DNA from: Gnetum montanum
Lineage: Eukaryota; Streptophyta; Gnetopsida; Gnetales; Gnetaceae
Assembly (NCBI GenBank): GCA_015680685.1
Contig: MNCI01023945.1
Span: 27,808-91,807, forward strand
Direction of reading: 5' to 3'
Length of the DNA stretch: 64,000 nt
The notes under the pieces were generated by a model. The model was not told where the DNA came from. It did not search any database and saw nothing but the letters and a program-made list of their open reading frames with translations. Below are positions 10,560 through 20,679 of the stretch, one piece after another; positions within the stretch are counted from its first letter, which is position 1, and every line of letters starts with the position of its first letter. The position numbers and the translations under genes were made by a program.

Positions 10560-12990
10560 AAGGGTTCTTAAATAATGGAGCAGAGGATGAGAGAGAAGTA
10601 GGGTCATTAGCTGCAGGTGTATCTGAGGGATTTGAAGAATTTTTTATTCAAAAGAAAGGTGTTTTTTGGGGTTTATTTTCTGAACCACTTGGCTGAGAAG
10701 CCAATTGTAGGTTAATAGCCCTCATGGAATTTCTTTATTGCATTTGGGTAGGAATTTCACCTTGCATGGAAGAAGTTGGTAGTAGTTAAGTTTAGGGTGG
10801 AGGTACAAGTGCAAAAGGATGAGGAGGGTAGAATGGAAATGGGGATTCTCCTCTTAGAGATTGAGCTCTATAGTATTTAGGAGGGTAGTGGTGAAGCTGG
10901 AATAATGCATGACTAGAAGAGTCATGTATAGAAATCAATTGCTGAACATAGTACCCATAGGGATCTAGTTGTCGGTAGGTATTGTTGCCTTGGAGGTGGC
11001 ATCTCCCACACCTATTGATGCCACCAATGCTAGTACCACTCATGAGGTTGGGGTGGAGCTCTACTTGGATAATAGGCTTGCTATTGGTGGAATTGCCTGT
11101 AGTTGCCTTGAGGATAAGGCAACCTCTTAGGTTGGCTTCTTGTCAATCTAGGATTTAGCACGTACACCCTAGACTCTTACAAGTGTGAAAAAATGAGAAA
11201 ATATCCCTTATAATGCTCATAGTAGCAAATGTCACACCCAACACCATCATCTATCTCAGATTTCACAACCTCCTGTACAATAGCAGCTTTGCCCTTGTCG
11301 CTTCATGGGCATGTTTAGCTTCTTTCATTCTCCTTCAATCATGAGCACTACCCTACTCTTTGGACACTTCAACAATTTTAAGAGTAGTTTGAAATTTCTC
11401 ATCCAAAGAATCCCACATTTTATCTACCTTGGCTAATATTTTAAACATGGACTTTTGGATCAGAAAGGTTTTTTGTTGCACCACTTCATCAACTGGTGCC
11501 TCCTCCTTGTTGTCATAGAACTGGACTTCCCTTTTTCTGATGGAAGGATCCTAGTTAAACTCCTCTATACTTTTCCTTTTTCTGCAACTCACCTTCTTCT
11601 TTGGCCACGTACTTAATCAGCCTTTGGATCTAATGAACTCTGAGCTTTGAAAGTCTCCTTTGAGCATAGACCCCAAGAGTTCTTCTCATTTCTATTCGAG
11701 GCCCATCTATGGTATGGTGGAGTTGTTCCCTTTGAGAAAAGCCATGGCCTAGGCACCTATGCAATAGGGAGTAATATCTACCCATGGCTATGTCCAAGGA
11801 TTCATGTGTTTCTTGTCTCCATCCTTGGAACTGCTTTCTTAGATTGGACACTCAGGAGTGCATTTGATACTTGTCATTGAAGAGCTTAAGCATTGTACTC
11901 CATCTAATTGATTCTGGTTCTAAGGACTAATACAAGCTTTTATCCTTCTTAATGAGTATTCTTGGGAATAGTTTTTGCTTTTTCTATCCATTTTCAATGT
12001 TCTATAAGGCACAGGCATCATGAAAGGCTTGAAGATGATTTTGTGAATTTGAATTATATCCCCCTTCAAACATTGGGATATTGTTCATATTCAACTATTT
12101 GATTATGCTATCTCCCACATGCCTCGTTGGGATTCTCATAGCCTTTACAATATTCAGCATATTTCTTATTGCAAGCAAAGGCTCATCATGGTCATAGCCT
12201 CTATGATACCTATGATGTCCTCTACTACCCCTTTATTTGTGATGGGAGGCCTCCCTTAATGGCCCATTCCCTTGATCTCTATTGATTCGACATTCGCTAT
12301 GATCATCTCTATCTCATCGGTCACCTCCATCATGATCATCTCCTCTATGACTTCAATCAAAGCTAGAGGAGGAAAAAGATGAGGATGTCAAAGGTGAAGA
12401 GGGAGAAGAGCTAGCACTAGCACGGTACCTACTACCCCATCTTTGTTGATCAGAGCCACAATCATCATGCTTATCCATGTTCCTATCTTGACTCCCACCT
12501 TTGGATCCCCCATGGTCATGGGACACATTCTTGCCTGAACCAAGATTTTTTATAATAAAATATAAATTTTGGTTTAGGTTTCCCTCATCAAAGCCAAGAG
12601 GAGGAGCGCTAGTAAATTGAGAACCCCTAGAAAAGGGATCCTATCCTTCTTTCTGGACCAGCAAGAACAAGGGGTTATTGAACCATTTTCCCTTCAATGC
12701 TTCTTAACACCTCTTCTATTGCCAATATTTTTTGCATTATGCCTTGGTAAGATGATAATTTAGCATTGAGCCCTTGGATGCCCAACCTCTTAAGAGTGAC
12801 AACACAACATTGTCCTCCATGTCCCTCCATCACAATTATTCATCCTAATGCAAAATGAAGGTGAAGTCTAGCACATACTCATTGAGATGAGTATATACCA
12901 CTCTACATTATTGGGGCACTAGCTGATTTGACCCTCCATACCTTTGTTGATTGGATGTATGCTTGAACGATGACAGAGAACCAACCCTAT
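10560..12990 (-). pseudogene. gag region remnant, Athila-like element A
   Basis: The clearest piece, 11851-11630, reads FQGWRQETHESLDIAMGRYYSLLHRC followed by LHHTIDG. This is the plant gypsy gag block (ESLxxAWxRYxxLLxxCPxHG...FYxGL). Downstream sequence at 11043-10792 is rich in P, G, Y and H, typical of a degenerate nucleocapsid region. Upstream sequence to 12990 has arginine/serine-rich coding remains but no safe motif. The residues in one stretch are split only to respect frame breaks. Confidence 0.6.
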
Positions 12991-13036
12991 GAGAAGAAGT
13001 CATTTTAGCTTTGAAGAAAAAAATAGTGTCCTTTTA

Positions 13037-13062
13037 CTATTATTATTATTATTATTATTAAT
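13037..13062. repeat. ATT microsatellite
   Basis: About eight tandem ATT units, located between the LTR/primer site and gag of element A. Confidence 0.95.
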
Positions 13063-13140
13063 GATTGTGACTTTAAGGTTCATTACAATGTCTTTAAATA
13101 ATTTCACTAACTCCTAAATAGTGCACATAGCCAACTAAAT

Positions 13141-13158
13141 TCGCTAGCAATGGTGCCA
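13141..13158 (-). other. Primer-binding site complementary to tRNA-Asp
   Basis: On the minus strand the sequence is TGGCACCATTGCTAGCGA, immediately inside the LTR end. Plant tRNA-Asp primer sites read TGGCGCCGTTGCC..., so two CpG sites have become CpA. tRNA-Asp priming is usual for Athila elements. Confidence 0.75.
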
Positions 13159-13159
13159 A

Positions 13160-13930
13160 TGATGAGTAGCTAGTATACCCTATGCCTAACCATACAAATC
13201 ACTAGCGTTCACTAAGCAATCCAGTCAAATTCCATAGACTTTAGCTCTCTAGGTACATAGGGTCTAGGCAGTGAATATCAATGATGTGATTTTTGTCTTC
13301 TTAATTTCACTTATAAAGTACAAGTGTATTGTTAAGTACAACTGAGGCATATGTTTTATCATTTAAATCACCTAAGTGCTAGAAAATAAAGTAATTGAAT
13401 ATTTAAGTAATCTAGTAAGTAACTAATATCTTAAGTAATCCTAACATAAGCATCTTCTCCCATTTACCATACACATCCTAAACCACATTACAATGTTACT
13501 AGGTTACCAAGTGTTAAGCATAACTAGGATTACCAAACATTAACGTATGCTCAAGATGGTTGTACTTATGTGTATTAATTAATTACTAATTAATTCACTA
13601 ATCTAATGTGTTAAAGTAAATTTCTTAAATAATAAATGCATTTAAAGTAAACATTAATCTATTTCCAAATGTTGCAAGGTTTATGAAGAAAGCTCATCTT
13701 TATTTCTAGTCACACCAAGGTGCTCAAGTACATCAATGTTTGAATAAATATTGGTACACTTCTCACTCTTACTACGAGCACTTATAAAATATTCTAACTA
13801 TCAAATGAACAAAATTCAAGAGCTTCATTAAGACACTAACTATGGAATGCCATAAATGTGGCTGGTGAGCACATATTTATAGGCAAAGATAGACATTGTG
13901 TTGAAAGGGTCACATTAATGCATCAGACCA
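13160..13930 (-). repeat. 5' LTR of Athila-like element A (right end approximate)
   Basis: Starts on plus with TGATGAGTAGC next to the primer site. Several blocks align in order with the solo LTRs at 15654 and 18435: the ACCATAC block near 13187, the CCATTTACCATACACATCC block near 13460, the ACCAAACATTAA block near 13530, TGCAAGGTTTATG near 13673, and the TATTTATAGG block at 13874. The minus-strand TATA box (13881-13874) sits near the right end, as in the solo LTRs. The far end is uncertain between about 13925 and 14100. Confidence 0.65.
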
Positions 13931-15074
13931 TACGTTGAAGCAACTGCACCAACCGGATCACGTCGATGGAATTCCCTTGACACAACCCAAGGAAGACACT
14001 TAATCATTTATGAAATTATCCATGTCTTAAGGCACTATATATTTTAAAAATAAATAGTCTTTCATATTTAAAGTAGTTGTTGGTGATGGAGACTTCTCAT
14101 GCAGTAACATGATTAATCTTATCTTGTGACCATGAATAATAAATAGCTTATCATCCAAAATACTACATTACTTAATAATTCTCCTTTTTTTTATTTATCT
14201 TTTTTTTCTTCAAACAAGTATTATTATGATTAAGGGATCACTACACTACCATTAGAACATGGTTCATAAACAACAGAAACTTTGCTCATGGTCCAATTCT
14301 ATGGTTTTGATAGGATAATATTTTTTATTAAATGGAGACTCTTAGATCTATACACCTACAACAGGTTATGATTGCTTGCTATATTTCCAACAAAACATGA
14401 TTGATAAACAATGGAAACTTTTCTCTTGATATAGGTTCAATCCCTATGCAAGTCATTCCTCATGAGTACCTCCATGATTTATGTTTGATATCTCATGACA
14501 TCTCTTATCTCAAGTCCTTGATTAAGGAAGTCCTAGAGCTTTAAGTTTTTCATGAAACAACACATTGAACTAATAATATGTCTAGTACAAATCAAAAGAA
14601 GTGTGTTACTCTTCCAACCAGAAAGCTTAACGAATCTATCCAATCTAGCCATTTCTCAATTTATTTTTAACATAAAATTCATCATATATGATTAAAATTC
14701 CTTAAATAAATAAAATCCTAGAAATCCATGCCACAAGACAAGTCAAGCCTCTATCAAATTAACTCAATGAAACACTAAATACCATGAAAGATATGTTGTC
14801 ATAAACACTACCAAAGAATTGATAACAACAAGAATCATTACTATGCATAATTATTAATAAACTATAATGTACGACTCATAATACATGTCATCCAATATAT
14901 GTAAAAAAATAAAGCATATAACAACAAAGTTATTAACCTATCACAACAAAGAAAACATGAAGGTCAAATAATTTCGTAAGGACCAGTTCAAAACTGGTTC
15001 ATGATTAGATTAAATTTAATTTGTCAAGAAGGAACATCTATTAAATTAATCATCTTACTAACATGGAAGGGGTC
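13931..15074. other. AT-rich intergenic or LTR-derived sequence
   Basis: No gene recognised. It lies between the 5' LTR of element A and the integrase end of element B, so it probably contains the 3' untranslated end and possibly LTR of element B. An imperfect palindrome (GGACCAGTTCAAAACTGGTTC) lies near 14980. No LTR pair could be matched. Confidence 0.35.
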
Positions 15075-15653
15075 TCATTCAAAATAATGTTTTAGCTTCT
15101 GACCATTCACACATAAGGACTCAGAACTACTAGGCCTAGAAATGTCAATCGTACCATTACCTAAGACCTTGATAACTTTATATGGTTCCTCCCATTTTAA
15201 CACTAATTTTCTAGAAAAGTTTTTAAGAATCATATCAACTAATAAAACTAAATCTCCTTCTGAGAAAAGATTCCTCATAATCCTCTTAACATGCCACATT
15301 TTCATCTACTTCCTATACAAACGTTGCCTATCTAAAGTGTGCATACAATCTTCATCTAAATGGTTCAAAGCAAATAAACGAGTAGAAAGATAAGAATCCC
15401 AAGTTCATTTCCAATTTATGTTGCATTTGAAAATACTTGTTTTGTATAGAAGAAAGAACAAGACATTGCTTACCAAATAATAGTTCATATGGCGTAAAAC
15501 TAAGAGATGATTTATATGAAGTATGAATGGTCCATAATGCATTAAGTAAATGATAAGACTAATTTGTTATATTACCTCCTATAACTTTCTGCAAAATATT
15601 TTAAATTTTCTTATTCATGCTTTCAGCCAAGACATTCAATTAAGGATGATAAG
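15075..15653 (-). pseudogene. Integrase C-terminal half, element B
   Basis: An open 76-codon end (15305-15075) reads MKMWHVKRIMRNLFSEGDLV, then WEEPYKVIKVLGNGTIDI, then SSSESLCVNGQKLKHYFE. This is the GDxVLL...KW..PYxVxxVxxxGxxxI...VNGxRLKHY block typical of Athila integrase tails. Further right, SLSFTPYELLFGKQC near 15480 belongs to the core end. The gene continues at 16441 on the other side of the solo LTR. Confidence 0.8.
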
Positions 15654-16375
15654 TGATGAGTGGCGAGGTACCCCTACACTCCACCATACGAATACGAGCG
15701 TGCACGCGCGATCCGGTCGAACTCCACAAACTAAATGCCTTAACGCCACCAGAAACACTTGGGGTTAATCGTTCGTTGTCTTCCCAGGCTTGCTTGTATG
15801 TGTCATGGTGTATGGTTAAGCAAGTCTGAGGTATGTGATTTTTTTGGTATTTTTGGCTTATCTTCTATGCTACCAGGAGAAAGGGTTGAGAAACTAAGCT
15901 AACTCTAACTACTGATCTAAGTCTAAATTAACTAGCATCAGCATCCGTTCCCACTTACCGGACACATCCTGAACTATGCAACTGTAGCTTACCAAACGCT
16001 AATCGTTACTGGGATCGCCACACGTAACGCATGTGCTCGAAGTGGTCGTACTGAGGCACCTATTTAGCTTAAGTGTGATAAGCAGCCGATTCCTTGACTA
16101 GCCGTACATGTCCGTAGATGCTCTTAATCAAGTCGTACTTGAACGCACTAGGAAAGCAATAAATGAAACCACGTGCTGCAAGGTTTATCCAATCAAGTTC
16201 GTCTTTATTGTCGTACACAACTTGGGTTCAGGTTACAAGCTACTCGAATAAAGAGTCGTTCACTCTAGGACTCCTACTGCGGGCACATGGGGAAAAATTC
16301 TAACTCTGGAGTGATCAATCTGCCAGAGCTTCGCTACACTAGCCAGGATTGGGAAATGAAGGGAGTGCCGCCTCT

Positions 16376-16384
16376 TATTTATAG
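16376..16384 (-). promoter_or_regulatory. TATA box of solo LTR 1
   Basis: The minus strand reads TATAAATAAG just inside the right end. The equivalent position in solo LTR 2 (about 19287-19295) and in the 5' LTR of element A carries the same box. Confidence 0.55.
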
Positions 16385-16397
16385 ATATGGCAGCGGG

Positions 16398-16412
16398 ACG
16401 CGATATCGCGGC
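16398..16412. promoter_or_regulatory. CGCGATATCGCG palindrome in U3 of solo LTR 1
   Basis: A perfect 12-base palindrome lies between the TATA box and the LTR start, the position of upstream control elements. The related LTR at 18435-19426 carries several diverged copies in the same place. Confidence 0.5.
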
Positions 16413-16440
16413 CCAGTGCAAGTCGCATCTCATCAATAAG

Positions 16441-17130
16441 CAATAGCAATACAATGTGTAATTTTCATTTTATGTTATAATTTTCCATTATATCATTAAC
16501 AAAATGGATGCATTGATCACTAATAAAAATTCGGGGGTGCCTAAAGCATGGAATTAAATCCTTTCTCAAGAATCTAATTACCATTTTTGCATCATCATGT
16601 CTAGTTGCCTTTGCTAAGATCCATTGAGTGACATAATCAATGGAAACTAAAATGTACTTACAGAAATTGATTAAGGAAAAATGATTCATGAAATTTTTTC
16701 CCCAACAATCAAAGGGCTCACACTTCACCAAGACAAGCAACAATGACATGTCTTGCCATCTTGTGAGTCCTCCCATTCATTGACATTGATCACATTACTT
16801 ACAATATGTATAAGTATCCCTAAACAAGGTGGACCAATAAAACCTTGAATGGAGGATTTTGTATGAAGTTTTAGTACTTGAAAAGTAGCCTCCACATACT
16901 CCAACATGATTCAAAGTAGTTACCTCTTCGTATTCTTGTTTAGGTAGACATTGCTAAATAATCTAATCCTCACAAATCTTGTACATGAATGGATCTTCCC
17001 AAATGAACCATTGTGCCTTGATTACAAAGGCTTGTTTCCATCCCTTGGTCCAAGACTTTGGTAATTTTCATGCAACTAAATAATTAGCAATATCTACATA
17101 CCAAGGATCTTAAACTTTAGGAATAACAAT
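16441..17130 (-). pseudogene. Integrase N-terminal half (finger and DD part of core), element B
   Basis: The open frame 16776-16465 reads CEPFDCWGKNFMNHF, then YILVSIDYVTQWILAKATRHDDAK, then ISDQCIHFVNDIMENYNIK. The D of SIDYVTQW and the D of ISDQ are the first two catalytic positions. Upstream, 16907-16725 and beyond holds the HHCC finger remains. The third acidic residue would lie beyond the solo LTR insertion, so the gene is both mutated and split. Confidence 0.82.
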
Positions 17131-17199
17131 ACTAGCCCAACAAACAAATAGTTGCTCATCAGGAAATGCATCATTAAGGTGTGAGATGTCTCCAAATCT

Positions 17200-17330
17200 A
17201 AATTATGCTCCAGTCTAGACAAATGATCTACCACTATATTCTTAAATCCTTTCTTATTATGAATCACCAAATTAAATTCTTACAACAAAAGACATCAACA
17301 AATTAACCTAGGACTTTCAGTTCATTTATT
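17200..17330 (-). pseudogene. RNase H end / connection, element B
   Basis: The minus strand reads EFNLVIHNKKGFKNIVVDHLSRLE. This is the stretch that joins RNase H to integrase in Athila-type polyproteins (DKKGxxNxVADHLSRL). RNase H proper (17330-17590) is too decayed for a firm call. Confidence 0.7.
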
Positions 17331-17430
17331 ATGTAAATACTTAAAAGTAGCATGATCAGCAAAACCTATAGTATGAAAAACCAAATAAATAATGATGAAA
17401 TTTATTTGAACTATATACAACCACTAACAT

Positions 17431-17446
17431 CTCTCTCTCTCTCTCT
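17431..17446. repeat. CT dinucleotide repeat
   Basis: Eight CT units inside the decayed RNase H region of element B. Confidence 0.95.
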
Positions 17447-17599
17447 TTAGTAGTATAATTAACTTGAGTAGGGGTCAATATATTAAAAATATAATAAATA
17501 ACATATGGAACATTATCTTTATGCTAACCCAATACTACCCTAATTTCAAAGTCTGAGGCATCTATCATAAGTTCAATGTACTTACTCCAATTATGTCCT

Positions 17600-18420
17600 T
17601 GTAAAATTGGTGCTAAAGAAAGCTTAACTTTTAAAATTTCAAATGCATTTTAACAATCCTTAATCCATTTAAAAATGTCTTTTTGTAATAGTTTCACCAA
17701 TGATTGAGTAATTAATAAAAAATACTTGATGAACCATTTGTAAAAACTAGCATGTCCCAAAAATGCATGTAAACCTTTGATATTAATAGGAGGAATAAGA
17801 TGGGAGATAACCCTTGTTTTCTTGAGATCTACCAAAATTCCCTTCTTACTCGCAATATGGCCTAACAAAACACTAAAAGAGACCATGAAATAACACTTTT
17901 CCCAAGATAATCTAATACCTTTATCAATACACCTACAAAAGACTAACTCAAGATGATATAAGACATTAGAGAATGAATCACCATAGATTCAAAAAGTATC
18001 CATGAAAACCTCAAGAAATGAATCAATCGTGTCTAAGAAAAATAGATGTCATAGCCCTTTGAAATGTAGTAGGAGCTTTACATAACCCAAAGGTCATGGT
18101 GTAGTAAATGTTGTTTTATGTTGATCTTTAGGGGCAATAGAAATTTGATTATAACCACTAAAGCCATCAAGAAAAGAATAAAATTCACGTCCTTGAAGCT
18201 TATCTAGGACCTAATCTAAATATAGAAGTGGAAATTGGTTCTTTCTTGTCCATTTATTTAATTCATGAAAATTAATACAAACACATCACTTATAATAGGG
18301 CTAATTCACTTAGAATCAAAAATCAAATAAATAATACCTACTTGAAACAATTTCAAAAGTTCATCTTTTACCACTTGTTTCATAGCTAGGTTTAGCCTCC
18401 TACATGGTTGTTGTCATGGT
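17600..18420 (-). pseudogene. Reverse transcriptase remnant, element B
   Basis: The minus strand shows VCINFHELNKWTRKN, then FYSFLDGFSGYNQI near 18170, the catalytic box FMDTF near 18000 in which the second aspartate is threonine, and a 78-codon open tail (17886-17650). The tail reads LLGHIASKKGILVDLKKTRV, then LHAFLGHASFYKWFIKYF, a standard Athila polymerase end. The altered box and stops mean it is inactive. Confidence 0.85.
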
Positions 18421-18840
18421 CTAGCCTTAGCCTCTGATGAGTGGTGAGGTACCCCTACACTCAACCATATGAAACGAGCGTAGCACGCATGATCTGGTCG
18501 AACTCCGCAGACTAAATGCCTAAACGCCCCATGGAACACTTGGGGTTAATCATTCGTTGTCTTCCCAGACTTACTTGTTGTTGTCACGGTGTATGGTTAA
18601 GTAAGTTCGAGGTATATGATTTTTCTGGTCTTTTATGGTTTTTTTCCTATGCTATGAGGTGAAGGGTTGAGGAAGCTAACTAACTCTAACTAAGGACCTA
18701 AGTCTAAATTAACTAGCATCAGGATCCATTCCCACTTACTGTACACACCCTGAACTATGCAACTGTGGCTACCAAACGCTAATCATTACTAGGATCACCA
18801 CACGTAATGCACGTGCTCGAAGTGGTCGTACTGAGGCGCT

Positions 18841-19068
18841 TAACTAGCCTAATTGTGATAAGTAGCCGATTCTTTGACTAGCCGTACACACCCGTAGGTG
18901 CTCGTAGCCAAGTCGTACTTATCCCACGTTCTAGGAGTGAAGGGTGAGAGGTCCTAACTAGCCTAAGTGCAATGAGCAGCCGATTCCTTGACTAGCCGTA
19001 CACATCCTTAGATGCTCGTAATCAAGTTGTACTTGTACCGAATTCTAGGAAAGTAATAAATAATAATA
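18841..19068. repeat. 114-bp tandem duplication inside solo LTR 2
   Basis: Both units begin TAACTAGCCTAA and share the block ending in TTGACTAGCCGTACACA and AAGT(C/T)GTACTT. Solo LTR 1 has only one copy at the matching place (16068-16150), so the second arose in this lineage. Confidence 0.85.
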
Positions 19069-19308
19069 AATAAAATCCTATCCATGCACTGCAAGGTTTA
19101 TCCAATCAAGTTCATCTTTATTGTCGTACACAACTTGCGTTCAGGTACAAAGCTGCTCGAATAAAGAGCCATTCACTCTAGGACTCCTACTGTGGGCACA
19201 TGGAAAATTAATCTAACTCTGGAGTGATCAAACTACTAGATCTTCGCTACTTCTAGCCAAGATGGGGAAATGAGGGGAGTGTCGCCTCTTATTTATAGAT
19301 TTGGTGAC

Positions 19309-19422
19309 GGACCGCGACATCGCGTACGTGATATTGCAGGGGACGACGCGATATCACGTATGCGATATCGTGGCTTGTGCATATCGCGTATGCAATATCA
19401 CGGCTTGTGCATATCGCGTCTC
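19309..19422. repeat. Expanded CGATATCGCG / GCTTGTGCATATCGCG repeats in U3 of solo LTR 2
   Basis: Six or more diverged copies of a CGCGATATCGCG-like palindrome, two of them in the phrase CACGGCTTGTGCATATCGCG or a near copy. Located between the minus-strand TATA box and the LTR start. Confidence 0.75.
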
Positions 19423-19857
19423 ATCAGCCTTCAAATGGATATGATGCTAAATAATAGATGGAGAAATCCTCTACCTAAGATCCAAAGGTGACCAAGTAAA
19501 AGCTTCAAGTGAATTCATTAAAATCTGAATCCATCTCTATTCTTGATCAGTGGTTAAACCTAAACTAATGATCAATGGTTTATTCCTCTTAGCATAAATA
19601 TATTTTAAATAAGGAAATTCCTATAAATCTAAAGTTCTCTCCTCAATACTCACAACAGAAGAACAATTCTACAGCTTAAATGAATCCTTGCCATCCAAGA
19701 AATCTTCCACTTGAGGACATATGAGTTATCTTTGTTCATCCATGGTTACATCTTTGTAGTCTTTCAACATTAGTACTTGATATGTCTTATCCCAATCACA
19801 TAATTTAGAATAAATCATGTTTGCTACAGAAGCATTAGCCATATTAAGTTCATCAAA

Positions 19858-20235
19858 CTAGAATTGGTTATTAAGATTACATAAATTAACTAAAAAATTC
19901 ATATTTGCAAATGTTAATGTCATCAATCCAATTTTAACATAGATAGTTGCATCCATTGTTACTAACATGGGCCTGCCTAAAATCAAAGGATAAGCATTAT
20001 TCAAAGAAGACGTATAATAATCTAGCATAATGGAATTAGTAGGATACAAGGCTTTATCCACTTTTACCAAAATATCCTCAATAATACTTTTCAAATAAAT
20101 GGTAGACCCATCTACCAAAGAAATGGTAATATTAGTAGGTCTAATATGATCATAACCAAATGATTGATAAATTTAAAATGACATAATATTTATGCTAGCT
20201 CCTATATCCACTAACGCATGATGAAACTTCCTATT
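19858..20235 (-). pseudogene. Retropepsin-like protease remnant, element B
   Basis: The active-site box reads ALVDIGASINIM with the catalytic aspartate codon at 20206-20208 retained, then a stop shortly after. The C-terminal part (20118-19858, open) reads IIEDILVKVDKALYP, then YPLILGRPMLVTMDATI, then LMTLTFANM. This is the PLILGRPFLxTAxAxIDV and MTLxFGN block of plant gypsy proteases. Stops within the domain make it non-functional. Confidence 0.85.
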
Positions 20236-20679
20236 ATGAATCATGCAAGCAATCATAGGACTATCAAGATCTATTTCCTTTTTAGACATCCTAGCCTTCA
20301 ATATGTTTGTGATATTCTCAATAAGGCTAACATTCTTGGGAATTCAAATTTTCTTCATAGAACAAAGTTCCTTAAGGTATTTAGCATATTGAGGAGTATC
20401 TTGAATGACTCTCAACAAGGAAACATGTAAGGTGATATCTTTAAAGGGGTTCTCAAGTTGCTTATCATCAACCTCATTCAATTCTAACTTATGAGGAAAA
20501 GGTACCTATGAAGAAGAAGAGTTATTGGATTGATCTAAAGGAATCATTGGATTAGGTCCTTCCTTATAGGAAGATCATTTACATAGATTCATTTAGATTG
20601 ATCCTCTAACTCTTTGTTCTCAACAGACCTTTGAAAAGAAATTTGAAGATTTGCAACTCTTCCACTTCTTGTAATCACA

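Larger units (their letters stand above)
6950..13930 (-). mobile_element. Athila-like Ty3/gypsy retrotransposon A
   Basis: Read on the minus strand, the order is 5' LTR (13930-13160), primer-binding site (13158-13141), gag, protease, reverse transcriptase, RNase H, integrase. This is the standard Ty3/gypsy order. The primer site matches the 3' end of plant tRNA-Asp, and the polymerase motif FMDDF fits Athila-clade elements. Every gene is broken. The 3' end left of 6950 is not defined. The 5' LTR begins (on plus) with TGATGAG, as do the solo LTRs further right, and shares diverged blocks with them, so they belong to one broad LTR family. Confidence 0.8.
15654..16435 (-). repeat. Solo LTR 1 (TGATGAG...CTCATCA family) with target duplication ATAAG
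   Basis: 782 bp, bounded by perfect inverted ends TGATGAG and CTCATCA and flanked by the identical 5-base target duplication ATAAG (15649-15653 and 16436-16440). A minus-strand TATAAATA near 16384-16377 indicates the LTR's transcription direction. It sits inside the integrase gene of element B, with no internal sequence, so it is a solo LTR left by recombination between two LTRs. Its CpG content is visibly higher than the surrounding relics, implying a younger insertion. Confidence 0.92.
18435..19426 (-). repeat. Solo LTR 2 (same family) with imperfect target duplication and internal 114-bp duplication
   Basis: 992 bp with the same perfect inverted ends TGATGAG/CTCATCA. It is flanked by GCCTC (18430-18434) and GCCTT (19427-19431), a 5-base target duplication differing by one C/T change. 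It lies between protease and reverse transcriptase of element B. It is longer than solo LTR 1 for two reasons: a tandem copy of a 114-base block (units starting 18841 and 18955), and an expansion of the CGATATCGCG-type motif near the U3 end. Confidence 0.9.

Noticed and set aside
13040-13062. Short regular repeats (ATT here, CT at 17431) as possible CRISPR-like arrays
   Set aside because: Simple microsatellites with no spacers; the genome is eukaryotic.
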